This document shows positions 7,169-17,371 of a stretch of 64,000 bases of DNA, in pieces (the stretch's first letter is position 1; each line of letters opens with the position of its first letter). A program made the position numbers and the translations under genes. The stretch is taken from NCBI RefSeq assembly GCF_009663685.2, contig NZ_RCOG02000022.1, positions 62,558 to 126,557 of the forward strand. The letters run 5' to 3'. Origin of the DNA: Cupriavidus sp. U2. Lineage in GTDB: Bacteria > Pseudomonadota > Gammaproteobacteria > Burkholderiales > Burkholderiaceae. The notes beneath the pieces are model-generated. The model did no database searches. It had not been told where the DNA came from and saw nothing but the letters and a program-made list of their open reading frames with translations.

Positions 7169-7906
7169 ATGGTGAGAAGTCTGCTGGTCCGCGGCATGAT
7201 CGCGGGCTTTCTGGCCAGCCTGCTGGCCTTTGCGTTCGCGCGCGTGGTGGGTGAGCCGCAGGTGGAGGCGGCCATTGCCTTCGAGGAACAGGCGACCCAC
7301 GCGATGGGCGGCAGCCATGCGCACGAGATGCCGGAACTGGTCAGCCGCGACACGCAGTCGGGCGTCGGCCTGTTTGTCGGGCTGGGTGTGTTCGGCGCTG
7401 CGCTGGGCGGCCTGTTCGCGCTGGTCTTCGCGTTTGTCCACGGCCGTCTGGGCGCCCTGGGCGTGCGGGCCACCTCGGGCCTGCTGGCGCTGCTGGGCTA
7501 TATCGCAATCGTGCTGGTGCCGTTCTTCAAGTACCCGCCGAATCCGCCGGCCATCGGCGATCCGTCCACCATCGGCCTGCGCACGGCGCTGTTCTTCACG
7601 ATGATCGGCGTGTCGCTGGCGGCCATGGTGGTCTCGGTGGTGGCGGCACGCCGGCTGGGCGCGCATCGCGACGGCTGGACGGTGAGCCTTGCGGCCGGCG
7701 CGATCTTTTCGGTGCTGGCCACGCTGGCGCATGCGCTGCTGCCGGGGATCGACGAGGTGCCTGCGCATTTCCCGGCCACGCTGCTGTGGCAGTACCGCGT
7801 GGCGGCGTTCGGCATCCAGGCGGTGCTGTGGGCGGCGCTGGGGCTGTTGTTCGCCCGTCTGGCCGATCCGGTCATGGCGCCGGGCCGCCGCGCGTCGCGC
7901 GCGTAA
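7169..7906 (+). CDS. cbtA: CbtA, cobalt transporter membrane subunit
   Basis: The 245-residue integral membrane protein has about five to six hydrophobic helices and a His-containing periplasmic loop after the first helix (EEQATHAMGGSHAHEMPEL), as in CbtA. The KYPPNPPAIGDPSTIGLRT loop is typical of the family. It forms the inner-membrane cobalt importer with CbtB and shares the riboswitch-controlled transcript. Confidence 0.9.
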   Translation: MVRSLLVRGMIAGFLASLLAFAFARVVGEPQVEAAIAFEEQATHAMGGSHAHEMPELVSRDTQSGVGLFVGLGVFGAALGGLFALVFAFVHGRLGALGVRATSGLLALLGYIAIVLVPFFKYPPNPPAIGDPSTIGLRTALFFTMIGVSLAAMVVSVVAARRLGAHRDGWTVSLAAGAIFSVLATLAHALLPGIDEVPAHFPATLLWQYRVAAFGIQAVLWAALGLLFARLADPVMAPGRRASRA

Positions 7907-8065
7907 GGTCGGCCCACCCGCTTTCGGGCGCGGGCCGCAGAGCCCGGCGCTGCCGGGTGATCGTGCCGCGCGCCGCGTAATATCGATCTGCATCCGCTGA
8001 CACGCGGGTTTGCGGGCAACGGTGTAGTATCCGGGGCCCAATCTGATTCAAGCTGGAGAGCCAAC

Positions 8066-8821
8066 ATGATCGTATTCGTCACCGGAGCCACTGCCGGATT
8101 CGGCGCCGCCATCGCCCGCCGCTTCGTCAACGCCGGCCATCGCGTCGTCGCCGCCGGCCGCCGTGAAGACCGCCTGCAGGCCCTTGTCGACGAACTGGGT
8201 CGCGACAACGTGCTGCCGCTGGTGCTGGACGTGCGCGACCGCGATGCCGTATTTGCCGCCGTGGCAGGCCTGCCGGCCGACTACGCCCAGATCGACCTGC
8301 TGGTGAACAACGCCGGCCTGGCCCTGGGCCTGGAGCCGGCGCACCGCGCCGACCTGGACCAGTGGGAAACGATGATCGACACCAACGTCACGGGCCTGGT
8401 GACCATGACCCGCGCGGTGCTGCCGGGCATGGTCGAGCGCAACCGTGGCCACGTGATCAATATCGGTTCGGTGGCGGGTGCCTATTCGTACCCGGGCGGC
8501 AACGTCTACGGCGCCACCAAGGCCTTCGTGCACCAGTTCTCGCTGAACCTGCGTGCGGACCTGACCGGCACCCGTGTGCGTGTGACCGATGTGGCCCCGG
8601 GGCTGGTCGGCGGCACGGAGTTCTCCAATGTGCGCTTCAGCGGGGACCAGTCGCGCGTGGACAAGGTCTACGAAGGCGCCGACGCGCTGACACCCGAGGA
8701 CATCGCCGAGACCGTGTTCTGGGCCGCCACGCTGCCGGCGCGCGTCAATATCAACTACCTCGAAGTGATGCCGGTGACACAGTCGTTCAGCGCCCTGTCG
8801 ATTACCCGCGAGAAACCGTAA
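8066..8821 (+). CDS. ydfG: SDR oxidoreductase, YdfG-like
   Basis: The 251-residue classical short-chain dehydrogenase has TGATAGFG (6-13) for nucleotide binding, NNAG (81-84), catalytic Ser135, and Tyr148/Lys152 in YGATK. The sequence closely resembles YdfG, an NADP-dependent 3-hydroxy acid / L-allo-threonine dehydrogenase also active on malonic semialdehyde; the R31-R32 following the glycine motif fits NADP use. It is a single-gene unit closed by a strong terminator. Confidence 0.85.
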   Translation: MIVFVTGATAGFGAAIARRFVNAGHRVVAAGRREDRLQALVDELGRDNVLPLVLDVRDRDAVFAAVAGLPADYAQIDLLVNNAGLALGLEPAHRADLDQWETMIDTNVTGLVTMTRAVLPGMVERNRGHVINIGSVAGAYSYPGGNVYGATKAFVHQFSLNLRADLTGTRVRVTDVAPGLVGGTEFSNVRFSGDQSRVDKVYEGADALTPEDIAETVFWAATLPARVNINYLEVMPVTQSFSALSITREKP

Positions 8822-8833
8822 GCGGTTTCGGAT

Positions 8834-8870
8834 TCGCCCGGCTTCGTCAGGCTGCCGGGCGATTTTTTTT
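8834..8870 (+). terminator. Intrinsic terminator after ydfG-like gene
   Basis: The 9-bp stem TCGCCCGGC (8834-8842) / GCCGGGCGA (8854-8862) has an 11-nt loop and is followed by eight T. Confidence 0.9.
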
Positions 8871-8939
8871 CGGGCGGATGGAATAGCCGCCTGGTGTTGC
8901 GCGTATACCGGAGGAGTCCTCACACATCGGGAGTCCGCA

Positions 8940-10022
8940 TTGACCGACAACACCCCCACATCACCATCGCGCGCGCGCATCTGCGTGCCGTGCCGCCTGG
9001 GCGCCATCGGCGCCGTGGTGCTCGTCCTGGCCGGCGGCTTCGCCTATACGGGCGGGTGGATCGCGCCGCACCGGCTGTCCTCCCAGGCCATCGTCAACCA
9101 GTTCCAGCGCAACGACGGCGTGCACGAAGGGTTTCGGCGCAATCACGCCAAGGGCGTCTGCGTCGAAGGCTATTTCGAGAGCACGGGCGCGGCCGCGCAG
9201 TTGTCGAAGGCTGGCGTGTTTGCCCAGGGCCGCACGCCCGTGATCGGGCGCCTGGCCATTCCGGGCGGCAACCCGCAGGCGCCCGACGGCAGCGTGCCGA
9301 TCCGCAGCTTCGCGCTGATGTTCAAGCAGGCGGACGGCCAGCAGTGGCGTACCGGCATGAATTCGGTGCCGCTGTTCCCGGTACATACGCCCGAGCAGTT
9401 CTATGGGCTGCTGCAGGCCAGCCAGCCCGATCCGGCCACGCACAAGCCCGATCCCGCCCGCATCAAGGCCTTCGCCGAAGCCAATCCGGCGCTTGGCGCG
9501 TTCCAGGGCTGGATCAAGAGCCATCCGCCGTCATCGAGCTTCGCCAATGGCGCCTACTACAGCGTCAATGCGTTCTATCTGGTCGATGCGGCCGGCAAGC
9601 GGCAGGCCGTGCGCTGGTCGGTGCAGCCCGAGCTGCCTTATGCACCGGTCACTGACGCCGCGAAGGGCGAGGCATCGTTCCTGGCCGCCGATCTGACGCA
9701 GAAGCTGGCCGCCGGCCCGCTGCGCTGGCGCCTGATGCTGACGCTGGGCGCGCCCGGCGACCCTACCGACGATGCCACGCAGGCCTGGCCCGATGACCGC
9801 CGGCAGGTGGACGCCGGCACGCTCGTGATCGAGCGCGCCAGTTCGCAGGCCGATGGCGGCGTTTGCCGCGACGTCAATTTCGATCCCACCGTGCTGCCGT
9901 CGGGCATCGCCGCGTCGAACGACCCGCTGCTGGCCGCGCGCTCGGCGGCCTATGCGGTGTCCTACCAGCGCCGTACACGCGAGGAAGCCCTCGACGCGCA
10001 CGGACAGCAGGCATCCCGATAA
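8940..10022 (+). CDS. Catalase-family peroxidase, membrane-anchored
   Basis: The 360-residue protein starts with one transmembrane helix (about 20-40) and continues with the small catalase-related fold (SrpA/catalase-like peroxidase). Distal His69 lies in RRNHAKGVCVEGYF, and a proximal Tyr lies in the C-terminal AAYAVSYQRRTREEA region. The chosen start is TTG at 8940, preceded by GGGAG; no in-frame ATG gives a sensible N-terminus. It is 12 bp upstream of a cytochrome b561 gene. The pair is common in proteobacteria and probably detoxifies peroxide at the periplasmic face using electrons from the b-type cytochrome. Confidence 0.85.
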   Translation: MTDNTPTSPSRARICVPCRLGAIGAVVLVLAGGFAYTGGWIAPHRLSSQAIVNQFQRNDGVHEGFRRNHAKGVCVEGYFESTGAAAQLSKAGVFAQGRTPVIGRLAIPGGNPQAPDGSVPIRSFALMFKQADGQQWRTGMNSVPLFPVHTPEQFYGLLQASQPDPATHKPDPARIKAFAEANPALGAFQGWIKSHPPSSSFANGAYYSVNAFYLVDAAGKRQAVRWSVQPELPYAPVTDAAKGEASFLAADLTQKLAAGPLRWRLMLTLGAPGDPTDDATQAWPDDRRQVDAGTLVIERASSQADGGVCRDVNFDPTVLPSGIAASNDPLLAARSAAYAVSYQRRTREEALDAHGQQASR

Positions 10023-10034
10023 AAGGAACCAGGC

Positions 10035-10586
10035 ATGAAGGCTACGCATACACAATTCAGCGGCTTGCAGAAGCTGTTGCACTGGCTGATGGCCGTGCTG
10101 ATCCTGTCGATGCTGTTTGTCGGGGTCGGGATGGTCTTTACCGTTTCGCGCGCGCACGACACGCTGGTGGCGCTGCACCGGCCGCTGGGCATCGCCTTGC
10201 TGCTGCTGGTGATCGTCCGCCTGGCGGTGCGCCTGCGGCGTGGCGCGCCGCCGCTGCCGGACAGCATTCCCGCCGCGCAGCGGGTCATCGCCAAGGCATC
10301 GCACTACGTGCTTTACGCGCTGATGCTGGCCATGCCGCTGATCGGCTGGGGCATGCTGTCGGCGGGCGGCTATCCGGTGACGATGGCCGGCGGCTTCCAC
10401 CTGCCGCCGATCCTGCCGGCCAACGTGACGCTGTTCGCGTGGCTGCGGACCTTGCACACGTGGCTGGGGCTGACGCTGTTCGGCGTGGTGCTGCTGCACC
10501 TGGCCGCCGCGCTGCTGCATGCGCTGGTGCTGCGCGACGGCGTGTTCCAGGCCATGGCACCGGGCGGACGCCGGCAGTATCGATGA
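10035..10586 (+). CDS. Cytochrome b561
   Basis: The 183-residue four-helix membrane protein has His residues placed for two b hemes (LLHWLM, LVALHRPLG, KASHYVLY, LHTWLGL). It is the probable electron donor to the catalase-like peroxidase encoded just upstream. The ATG follows AAAGGA. Confidence 0.9.
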   Translation: MKATHTQFSGLQKLLHWLMAVLILSMLFVGVGMVFTVSRAHDTLVALHRPLGIALLLLVIVRLAVRLRRGAPPLPDSIPAAQRVIAKASHYVLYALMLAMPLIGWGMLSAGGYPVTMAGGFHLPPILPANVTLFAWLRTLHTWLGLTLFGVVLLHLAAALLHALVLRDGVFQAMAPGGRRQYR

Positions 10587-10622
10587 TCCGGCTGTTGGCT
10601 TCCGAAGCCGCCGGGGACCCCA

Positions 10623-11372
10623 TCAACCCGGTACGGCTTCGTCCCCGAACGCCGCCAGTTCCTTGACCAGGCTGCTGGCCGCCAGCGCCACCAGGGCGCG
10701 GCCTTTTTCCGGCGTGGCCTGGTTCGGGTCCGAACCCATGCGGCCGTCGGGGAAGCGGGCGCGGAAGTCCAGCGCCTCGCGGATCGGGCCGGACGGCGCG
10801 ATGCGCGGCGAGTAGTCGGCGTGCTTGATCGCATGCGCGTACGCGTACTGCGTGACGGCGATCTCCGATGGCGTCGCGTGCGCGCCGTGGCCGGTCGGGA
10901 ACATCTGCCTGGCCAGTTCGTTCACCCCTTCCAAGTCCCACCAGTTGGTGAGCTTCATCGCAAAGCCGGCACGGCGCCCGGCGAAGCTGGACTCGGCATA
11001 GATCTCGGAAAACGCGGCTTCCACCGACGCGATATTGCCGCCATGACCGTTCAGGAACAGGATTTTCTCGAAGCCGTGGCGGGCCAGCGAGCGGGTCCAG
11101 TCCACGATGGCCGCAATGAACGTCGTCGGGCGCAGCGAGATCGTGCCGGCAAAGCCCAGATGATGCTGGGCCATGCCGATGTTGAAGGTGGGCGCCACCA
11201 GGATATCGGCCTGCTGTTCGGCCGCGCGGCAGATGATCTCCGGGCACATCCAGTCGGTGCCCAGCAGGCCCGTGGGCCCGTGCTGCTCGTTGGAGCCGAT
11301 CGGGATGACGATGGTCCGGCTGCGCTTCAGGTATTGCTCGATTTCAGACCAGGTGGACAGGTACAGCAGCAT
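10623..11372 (-). CDS. Creatininase-family amidohydrolase
   Basis: The 249-residue protein carries the family's metal-site motifs: GSNEQHGPTGLLGTD (Glu29, His31, Asp40) and NGHGGN (about 109-114). Family members hydrolyse cyclic amides such as creatinine or act on formamides. The substrate here is unknown. It lies 57 bp downstream of an MFS transporter gene on the same strand, and both are divergent from a LysR gene, so the unit probably takes up and hydrolyses one compound. Confidence 0.85.
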   Translation of the reverse strand: MLLYLSTWSEIEQYLKRSRTIVIPIGSNEQHGPTGLLGTDWMCPEIICRAAEQQADILVAPTFNIGMAQHHLGFAGTISLRPTTFIAAIVDWTRSLARHGFEKILFLNGHGGNIASVEAAFSEIYAESSFAGRRAGFAMKLTNWWDLEGVNELARQMFPTGHGAHATPSEIAVTQYAYAHAIKHADYSPRIAPSGPIREALDFRARFPDGRMGSDPNQATPEKGRALVALAASSLVKELAAFGDEAVPG

Positions 11373-11429
11373 GATTGACTCCTTGTCGTACGTGGGGTGT
11401 GGCGGGGAGAGCTTCGGATTGGATGGGGC

Positions 11430-12716
11430 TCAGTGTCGTGCGGGCAGCCGGTTGGCCAGGATGATCAGCGCGGCGGCGAGCGGCATGGCGGCGATGATCA
11501 GCACGCCCGGATGCAGGCTGCCGCTGGCCGACTTGGCCCAGCCGATGATGGCGGGGCCCCAGAAGCCGCCGGACAGCCCGATGGTGTTGATCAGCGCGAT
11601 GCCGCCGGCCGCCGCCGGCCCCTTGATGTATTCGGACGGCATGGCCCAGAACACCGTGTAGGTCATCCAGAGCGTGGTGGTGCCCAGCGTCAGCAGTGCG
11701 ATGGTGGCCGCCAGGTTGCCGTCGGCCAGCGTCGAGCCGGCCAGCAGCGCGGCGCCGGCCAGCGCCGGCACGGCGGCGTGGTAGCGGCGCTCGCGCTTGC
11801 GGTCGGAGCGGCGCCCCATGTAGAGCATGCCGATGGCACCGCCCACATAGGGCAGGGCCGTGTACCAGCCCAGCCGCACGGTGTCGGTGACGCCCTGTGC
11901 CTTGATCAGCGTCGGCAGCCAGAAGCTCAGCGCATAGATGGCGGCGATCACGCAGAAGTACGCGAACGCCAGCACATAGACCCTGGGGTCTCGCGCCACG
12001 GCGCCAAACGCGTGCTTGTGCGCGGCGGGCACGGCCAGTTCCTGTTCGAGCAGGCGCTTTTCGTCGGCGCTGAGCCAGTTCGCGTCGGCGGGCCGATCGG
12101 GCACCAGCTTCCAGGCCAGCACGCCCAGCACCAGGCAGGGCAAGCCCTCGACCAGGAACATCCATTGCCAGCCGGCCAGCCCGGCATGGCCAGCCAGCGC
12201 GGTCATCAGCCATGCCGACAGCGGACCGCCGACGATGCCGCCGATCGGACCGGCCAGGAACACGATGGCGATGGCGCGTGCCATGCGCTGCGGGCCGTAC
12301 CAGCACGACAGGTAATAGATCATGCCCGGCGCAAAGCCCGCTTCGAACACGCCAAGCAGGAAGCGCATGGCGTAGAACGTGGGCACGTCGCGCACGAACA
12401 GCATGCAGGCCGACGTGATGCCCCAGAGCACCAGGATGCGGCTGAACGTCTTGCGCGCGCCAATGCGCGGCAGCATCAGGTTGCTCGGAATCTCGAACAG
12501 CACGTAGCCGATGAAGAAGATGCCGGCGCCCACGCCGTAGGCGGCATCGGAAAAGCCCAGGTCGCCCTGCATCTGGAGCTTGGCAAAGCCGACATTGACG
12601 CGGTCCAGGTACGCAAACAGGTAGCAGACCAGCAGGAACGGCAGCAGCCGCAGGTTGATCTTCTGGTACAGCGCGGCGGTGCCGTCTACGGCGGCGGGGT
12701 TCGACATCACTAACAT
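11430..12716 (-). CDS. MFS transporter, anion:cation symporter type
   Basis: The 428-residue protein has 12 predicted helices and the family signature after helix 1 (CYLFAYLDRVNVGFAKLQM), as in tartrate/phthalate/glucarate transporters of the ACS family. A GGAGA site precedes the ATG at 12716; MSN at 12707 is an alternative. Its likely role is import of an organic anion processed by the downstream creatininase-like enzyme, under the divergent LysR regulator. Confidence 0.85.
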   Translation of the reverse strand: MLVMSNPAAVDGTAALYQKINLRLLPFLLVCYLFAYLDRVNVGFAKLQMQGDLGFSDAAYGVGAGIFFIGYVLFEIPSNLMLPRIGARKTFSRILVLWGITSACMLFVRDVPTFYAMRFLLGVFEAGFAPGMIYYLSCWYGPQRMARAIAIVFLAGPIGGIVGGPLSAWLMTALAGHAGLAGWQWMFLVEGLPCLVLGVLAWKLVPDRPADANWLSADEKRLLEQELAVPAAHKHAFGAVARDPRVYVLAFAYFCVIAAIYALSFWLPTLIKAQGVTDTVRLGWYTALPYVGGAIGMLYMGRRSDRKRERRYHAAVPALAGAALLAGSTLADGNLAATIALLTLGTTTLWMTYTVFWAMPSEYIKGPAAAGGIALINTIGLSGGFWGPAIIGWAKSASGSLHPGVLIIAAMPLAAALIILANRLPARH

Positions 12717-12880
12717 TTGCCAGTCTCCAGAGCGTTGTGATGGTTGTGGGATTGGCTTCGATAGTGGCAGCCGCGTAGACTGACACCAACAGCAACAAAG
12801 TTCACACTTCGTTCTTCTGTAGGCAACGCACGGGCGCTTCGCGCACTAAAAGTGGCGTTTGGATAACAAAAGGAAAAGCG
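12717..12880. promoter_or_regulatory. Divergent promoter region, LysR / MFS-creatininase
   Basis: A 164-bp spacer lies between divergent genes, more AT-rich in its 12780-12870 half. LysR regulators normally bind here, but no single T-N11-A site could be chosen with confidence. Confidence 0.4.
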
Positions 12881-13798
12881 ATGCGCGAAATCAATCAGCA
12901 GCGGCTGCGATATTTCCGGGAAGTCCTGGCGCACGGCACGATCCGGGGCGCGGCCGAGAGCCTCAATACGTCGCCGTCGGTCATCACGCGCCAGATCCGG
13001 CTGCTGGAAGAGGAACTGGGCACCACGCTATTCGAGCGGCAGGCGCGCGGCGTGCGGCCCACCGAGGCGGCCGCGCACCTGCTGGAGTTCTGGCGCGGCT
13101 ACCGCTCGCACCAGGAAAAGCTTGAGGACCAGCTGCATGCGCTGATGGGGCTGCAGCAGGGCATGGTGCAGATCGTGCTGAGCGAGGGCTATGTCGATGC
13201 GCTGGTCAACGAGGTGGTGGCGCCGTTCTGCGCGCAGTACCCGATGGTCGATATCCGCATGGAGATCCTGCCCGTGGACGACGTGCTCAACGAGGTGGCC
13301 GAAAGCCGGGCCCATATCGGCCTGGCCTACAACCCGCCGCTGCACCCGCGCATCGAATACCGGGCCAGCTCGGCGCAGCCCATCGTGCTGCTGACGCGTC
13401 ACGATCACCCGCTGGCGCTGCGGGGCGGGCCGGTCACCATCCACGACGTGATGGACTACCCGCTGGCGCTGATGCCCGAGTCCTACGGCATCGGGCACGC
13501 GGCCAGGATGCTGGAATTCGCCGAGAACATCCGCCTCCGGCCCACGCTGGTCACCAATTCGCTGTCGGCGCTCAAGCAGTTCGTGGCCTGCGACGATTTC
13601 GTGACGCTGATCGGCCAGTTCGCCGCCTACCGCGAGGTGGCCGCCGGCAGCCTGGCCACCGTGCCGATCGACCATCCGCTGTTCCGGGGCACGCAGGCCC
13701 GGCTGCTGGTCAAGGCCGGCCGCCCGCTGCCGGCGGCGGCGCTGGAGGTGCTGGCCTTTATCCAGCAGCGCATGGGCATCTTCGCCGAAGGGCGCTGA
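12881..13798 (+). CDS. LysR-type transcriptional regulator
   Basis: The 305-residue protein has an N-terminal winged HTH (residues about 6-65, [22 protein letters not shown]) and a LysR substrate-binding domain to about residue 295. It is divergent from the MFS/creatininase genes, so it probably senses their substrate and controls them. The start follows an A-rich AAAAGGA site. Confidence 0.9.
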   Translation: MREINQQRLRYFREVLAHGTIRGAAESLNTSPSVITRQIRLLEEELGTTLFERQARGVRPTEAAAHLLEFWRGYRSHQEKLEDQLHALMGLQQGMVQIVLSEGYVDALVNEVVAPFCAQYPMVDIRMEILPVDDVLNEVAESRAHIGLAYNPPLHPRIEYRASSAQPIVLLTRHDHPLALRGGPVTIHDVMDYPLALMPESYGIGHAARMLEFAENIRLRPTLVTNSLSALKQFVACDDFVTLIGQFAAYREVAAGSLATVPIDHPLFRGTQARLLVKAGRPLPAAALEVLAFIQQRMGIFAEGR

Positions 13799-13834
13799 GC
13801 GGGGCCGCGGAAACGCTGGCCAGCCCGCACGGCG

Positions 13835-16800
13835 TCAGGCGCCGGTGGTGTCGGCCGTCGGGGCGGTTGTCGCCTTCCTGGCCGCCGACCATCGCGCAAT
13901 CCACGCATACAGCAGCGGAATCACCAGGGTGCCCAGCAGCGTGGCGCCCAGCATGCCGCCCAGCACGCCGGTGCCCACCGCGCGCTGCGCGCCGGCGCCG
14001 GGCCCGGTGCTGATGGCCAGCGGCACCACGCCCAGGATGAACGCCAGCGACGTCATGACCACGGGCCGCAGCCGCTGACGGGCCGCCTGGGTCGCGGCCT
14101 GCACGCGCTCCATGCCGCCGCGCCGCAACTGCTCGGCGTACTCGACCACCAGGATCGCGTTCTTGGCCGCCAGCCCCATGATGACGACCACGCCCACCTT
14201 GAAATAGACGTCGTTGGGCAGCCCGCGCAGCCAGACGGCGGCGGCCGCGCCCATCAGGCCGGTGGGCACGATGGCCAGCACGGCCAGCTGCAGTGTCCAG
14301 CTTTCATAGAGCGCCACCAGGCACAGGAAGATGAACAGCAGCGACAGCGCGAACAGCCACGGCGCCTGCGTGCCGCTTTGCTGCTGCTCGAACGCGCGGC
14401 CGTTCCAGCGTACCTCGTAGTCGGCGCCCAGTTCCCGGACCATGGTTTCGAGTCTGGTCATCGCCGCGCCCGTGCTGACGCCTGGTGCCGTATCGGCGTT
14501 GATCCGCACCGATGTCAGGCCGTTGTAGCGTTCCAGCGTCGATTCGCTGTTGCCCCATTCCAGCGTGGCAAATGCGCCCAGCGACACCATCTGGCCGCTG
14601 GCGTTGCGCACGTGCACGCGCGCCAGGTGGGCCGCCTGCATGCGGAATGGCGCATCGGCCTGCAGGATCACGCGGCGTACGCGGCCTTCGCGGGCCAGTT
14701 CGTCGATATAGCGCGAGCCGATCGTGGCCGACAGCGCGTGATGGATCGCCTCTGCGTCCACGCCGAAGCTCTCGGCCTTGCGATAGTCGATGGCCAGGTC
14801 CAGCGCCGGCGTGGGCTGGCCGGCGGTGGCGCGGACCTCCGCAAACAGGGGATCGGCCTTGGCGCGCGCAATCAGCTTGTCGCGGGCGGCGTAAAGGTCC
14901 TGCCGGCCGCCTTCGCGGCGCGTCACCAGGCGCATGTCGAGGCCGCTGGTGCTGCCCAGTTCGGGCAGGGCGGTGCCGTTGTACGGATAGAGCTGGGCTT
15001 CGCCCCGGCCGGGCCACGCTTCCAGGCCCTTGCTCAGGCGCGCCAGCACCACGTCGGCCGCATGGGCGCGGCCACGCTGCTGCCAGTCGTCGAGCGACAG
15101 GAACACGCTTGCGCGCTGTTCGCCGGAGCCGCCGTTGTTCCAGCCCAGCAGCGAGAACGTGGTCTTGATCGGGAATTTCTCCTGCGTCATCCACTGTTCC
15201 AGCCGGGCGATGGTCTCGCGCGTCTGGGCCTGGGTGCTGCCCGGCGGCAGTTCCACGTCGATCACCAGCTCGCCGGTGTCTTCCTCGGGCAGGAAGCCGC
15301 CCGGCAGCTGCCAGAGCAGCAGCGCGCAGGCCGCCGTCATGGCCAGGTAGACCGCCAGCCAGCGCAGGCGCCGTTGCTGCAGCCGGTGGATACAGCCGGC
15401 ATAGCGCGTGGCGAAGGCGGCGAAGCGGGCTTCGAACCAGGCCAGCGGGCCGCGCGCGGGCGCGGCGCCGTGGCGTAGCAGCGTGGCGCACATGGCGGGC
15501 GCCAGTGTCAGCGCAAAGAACAGCGAGAACGCGATCGAGATGGCCAGCGTCATGGCGAAATGGCGGTAGATCACGCCCACGGCGCTGTCCATGAACGTCA
15601 TCGGCACGAACACGGCGCACAGCACCAGCGTCACGGCCAGCAGCGCGCCGGAGACCTCGCGCATCGAGCGCGACGCGGCCGTGAAGGCATCCACGCCGTC
15701 CTCGCGCATGATGCGCACGACGTTTTCCACGACCACGATGGCGTCATCCACCAGGATGCCGATGGCCAGCACCACGCCAAACAGCGTGATCACGTTCAGC
15801 GACAGCCCGAACGCCTGCAGGCAGGCCACCGTGCCCAGCAGCGACACCGGCACCACGACGCACGGGATCAGCGTGGCGCGCAGGTTGCCCAGGAACAGCC
15901 ACAGGATCAGGAACACCAGCACCGTGGCCTCGCCCAGCGTCACCAGCGCGCGCGTGATCGAGTTCTGCACGAAGTGGGCGGTGTCATAGGAAATGTCGTA
16001 TGCCACGCCGGCCGGAAAGCCCCGCGCGGCCTCGTCCAGTGCCGCGCGCACGGTGCGCGAGGCGGCCAGCACGTTGGCGCCATCGGCCAGTTTGAGGCCC
16101 ATCGATGCGGCCTCGCGGCCATTGAGCGACGAGGTGTAGCGGAAGTCGGCGGCGGCCATTTCCACGCGCGCCACGTCGCGCAGCAGCACCGCCGAGCCGT
16201 CCCTGGCTGGCCGCAGCACGATGCGTTCGAACGATTCCGCGTTGGCCAGCGGCGCGGGGGGACGCACGATGGCCTGGAACGGCTGCCCGGGCGCGGCGGG
16301 CGCGCCGCCAAGCTGGCCAGGCGTGACGCTGCCGTTACGGGCGCGGATGGCGGTCTCGACATCGGCGGTGGTCAGGCCGTAGGCGTGCAGCTGGTCGGGG
16401 TTGAACCAGACACGCAGCGCGTATTCGGCGCTGTACGGTTCCACCTTGCCGATGCCGGGCAAGCGACGCAGCATGGGCAGCACCGTGCCGGCCGCATAGT
16501 CGGCCAGCGCGGTCTCCGACATCGTGCCGGTCTTCGAGATCAGCGACACGTACATGAACGGGCTGGCGCTGGCCTGGTCGACGTAGACGCCGCTGCGGCG
16601 CACCACCTCGGGCAGCAGCGGCTCGGCCTGCGCCACGCGGTTGCGCACGTTGACCTGCGCCAGTTGCGGATCGGTGCCCTGTTTGAACCCGATGGTGACC
16701 GTGGCCGTGCCGGCCTCGCTGTTCGAGTCGATGTAGAGCAGCCCCGGAATGCCGTGCATCTGCTGCTCCAGCACGGCGGTCACACGGTCTTCCACGGTGC

Positions 16801-16963
16801 GCGCGGTGGCACCGGGGTAGTCGGCGTAGAGGATCACCATGGGCGGGGCCACCGCCGGGTATTGCGCCACCGGGATGCGGTTCAGCGCGACCAGGCCCGC
16901 GACCATGGTCAGGATGGCCAGCACCCACGCAAACGCGGGCCGGCGGAGGAAGAAATGCGCCAT
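13835..16963 (-). CDS. RND efflux permease, HAE1 family
   Basis: The protein is about 1042 residues with the AcrB/MexB plan: helix 1 at the N-terminus, porter domain, central helix bundle with GILVDDAIVVVENV carrying the paired Asp of the proton relay, a second porter half and five C-terminal helices. The start at 16963 gives the family-typical MAHFFLRRPAF; an upstream ATG at 16993 would add ten residues, and neither has a good ribosome site. No adaptor or outer-membrane channel gene is adjacent, so partners must be encoded elsewhere. Substrate unknown. Confidence 0.85.
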   Translation of the reverse strand: MAHFFLRRPAFAWVLAILTMVAGLVALNRIPVAQYPAVAPPMVILYADYPGATARTVEDRVTAVLEQQMHGIPGLLYIDSNSEAGTATVTIGFKQGTDPQLAQVNVRNRVAQAEPLLPEVVRRSGVYVDQASASPFMYVSLISKTGTMSETALADYAAGTVLPMLRRLPGIGKVEPYSAEYALRVWFNPDQLHAYGLTTADVETAIRARNGSVTPGQLGGAPAAPGQPFQAIVRPPAPLANAESFERIVLRPARDGSAVLLRDVARVEMAAADFRYTSSLNGREAASMGLKLADGANVLAASRTVRAALDEAARGFPAGVAYDISYDTAHFVQNSITRALVTLGEATVLVFLILWLFLGNLRATLIPCVVVPVSLLGTVACLQAFGLSLNVITLFGVVLAIGILVDDAIVVVENVVRIMREDGVDAFTAASRSMREVSGALLAVTLVLCAVFVPMTFMDSAVGVIYRHFAMTLAISIAFSLFFALTLAPAMCATLLRHGAAPARGPLAWFEARFAAFATRYAGCIHRLQQRRLRWLAVYLAMTAACALLLWQLPGGFLPEEDTGELVIDVELPPGSTQAQTRETIARLEQWMTQEKFPIKTTFSLLGWNNGGSGEQRASVFLSLDDWQQRGRAHAADVVLARLSKGLEAWPGRGEAQLYPYNGTALPELGSTSGLDMRLVTRREGGRQDLYAARDKLIARAKADPLFAEVRATAGQPTPALDLAIDYRKAESFGVDAEAIHHALSATIGSRYIDELAREGRVRRVILQADAPFRMQAAHLARVHVRNASGQMVSLGAFATLEWGNSESTLERYNGLTSVRINADTAPGVSTGAAMTRLETMVRELGADYEVRWNGRAFEQQQSGTQAPWLFALSLLFIFLCLVALYESWTLQLAVLAIVPTGLMGAAAAVWLRGLPNDVYFKVGVVVIMGLAAKNAILVVEYAEQLRRGGMERVQAATQAARQRLRPVVMTSLAFILGVVPLAISTGPGAGAQRAVGTGVLGGMLGATLLGTLVIPLLYAWIARWSAARKATTAPTADTTGA

Positions 16964-17371
16964 AGATGACGAACGACTACTAACACCGTGCATCGCGCCC
17001 GGCCATGCGGCGGCGCGCCGAGACTCGGCGGGGGTTGGGTGGGTATTGCAATATCTGCCGCCGCTGGGCGGATGGGGGCCGGGCGGTCGGTGGGCCGGTG
17101 AGGCCCGGGGGCACGGTCAGCGCGGCCCGATGGCTCTGTCGGGCGGCGCAGCGCGCGCTTTTGGGTATGACGCTCCGGCCGCATCGGGCCGGTGGCGAGT
17201 GTGGCGAATTATAAACATCGCCCTGTGTTGGTGCAATCAAAGGAAATGCGATGCACAGGCAGGCGGCGGCAGGGTCTGTTTCTGGATTTGCCCCCCGCAC
17301 ACCCGCGACCTATCGTTACACGTGCAGACCTCGGCGCAGGACTTCCATACGGCCGCCCCCAAGGAGACGTC
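16964..17371. other. Divergent intergenic region, RND / symporter
   Basis: About 400 bp with no convincing gene. Small Arg-rich reading frames look like chance in GC-rich DNA. A TATAAA-like hexamer near 17210 is the only promoter-like feature noticed; it faces the symporter gene. Confidence 0.4.
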
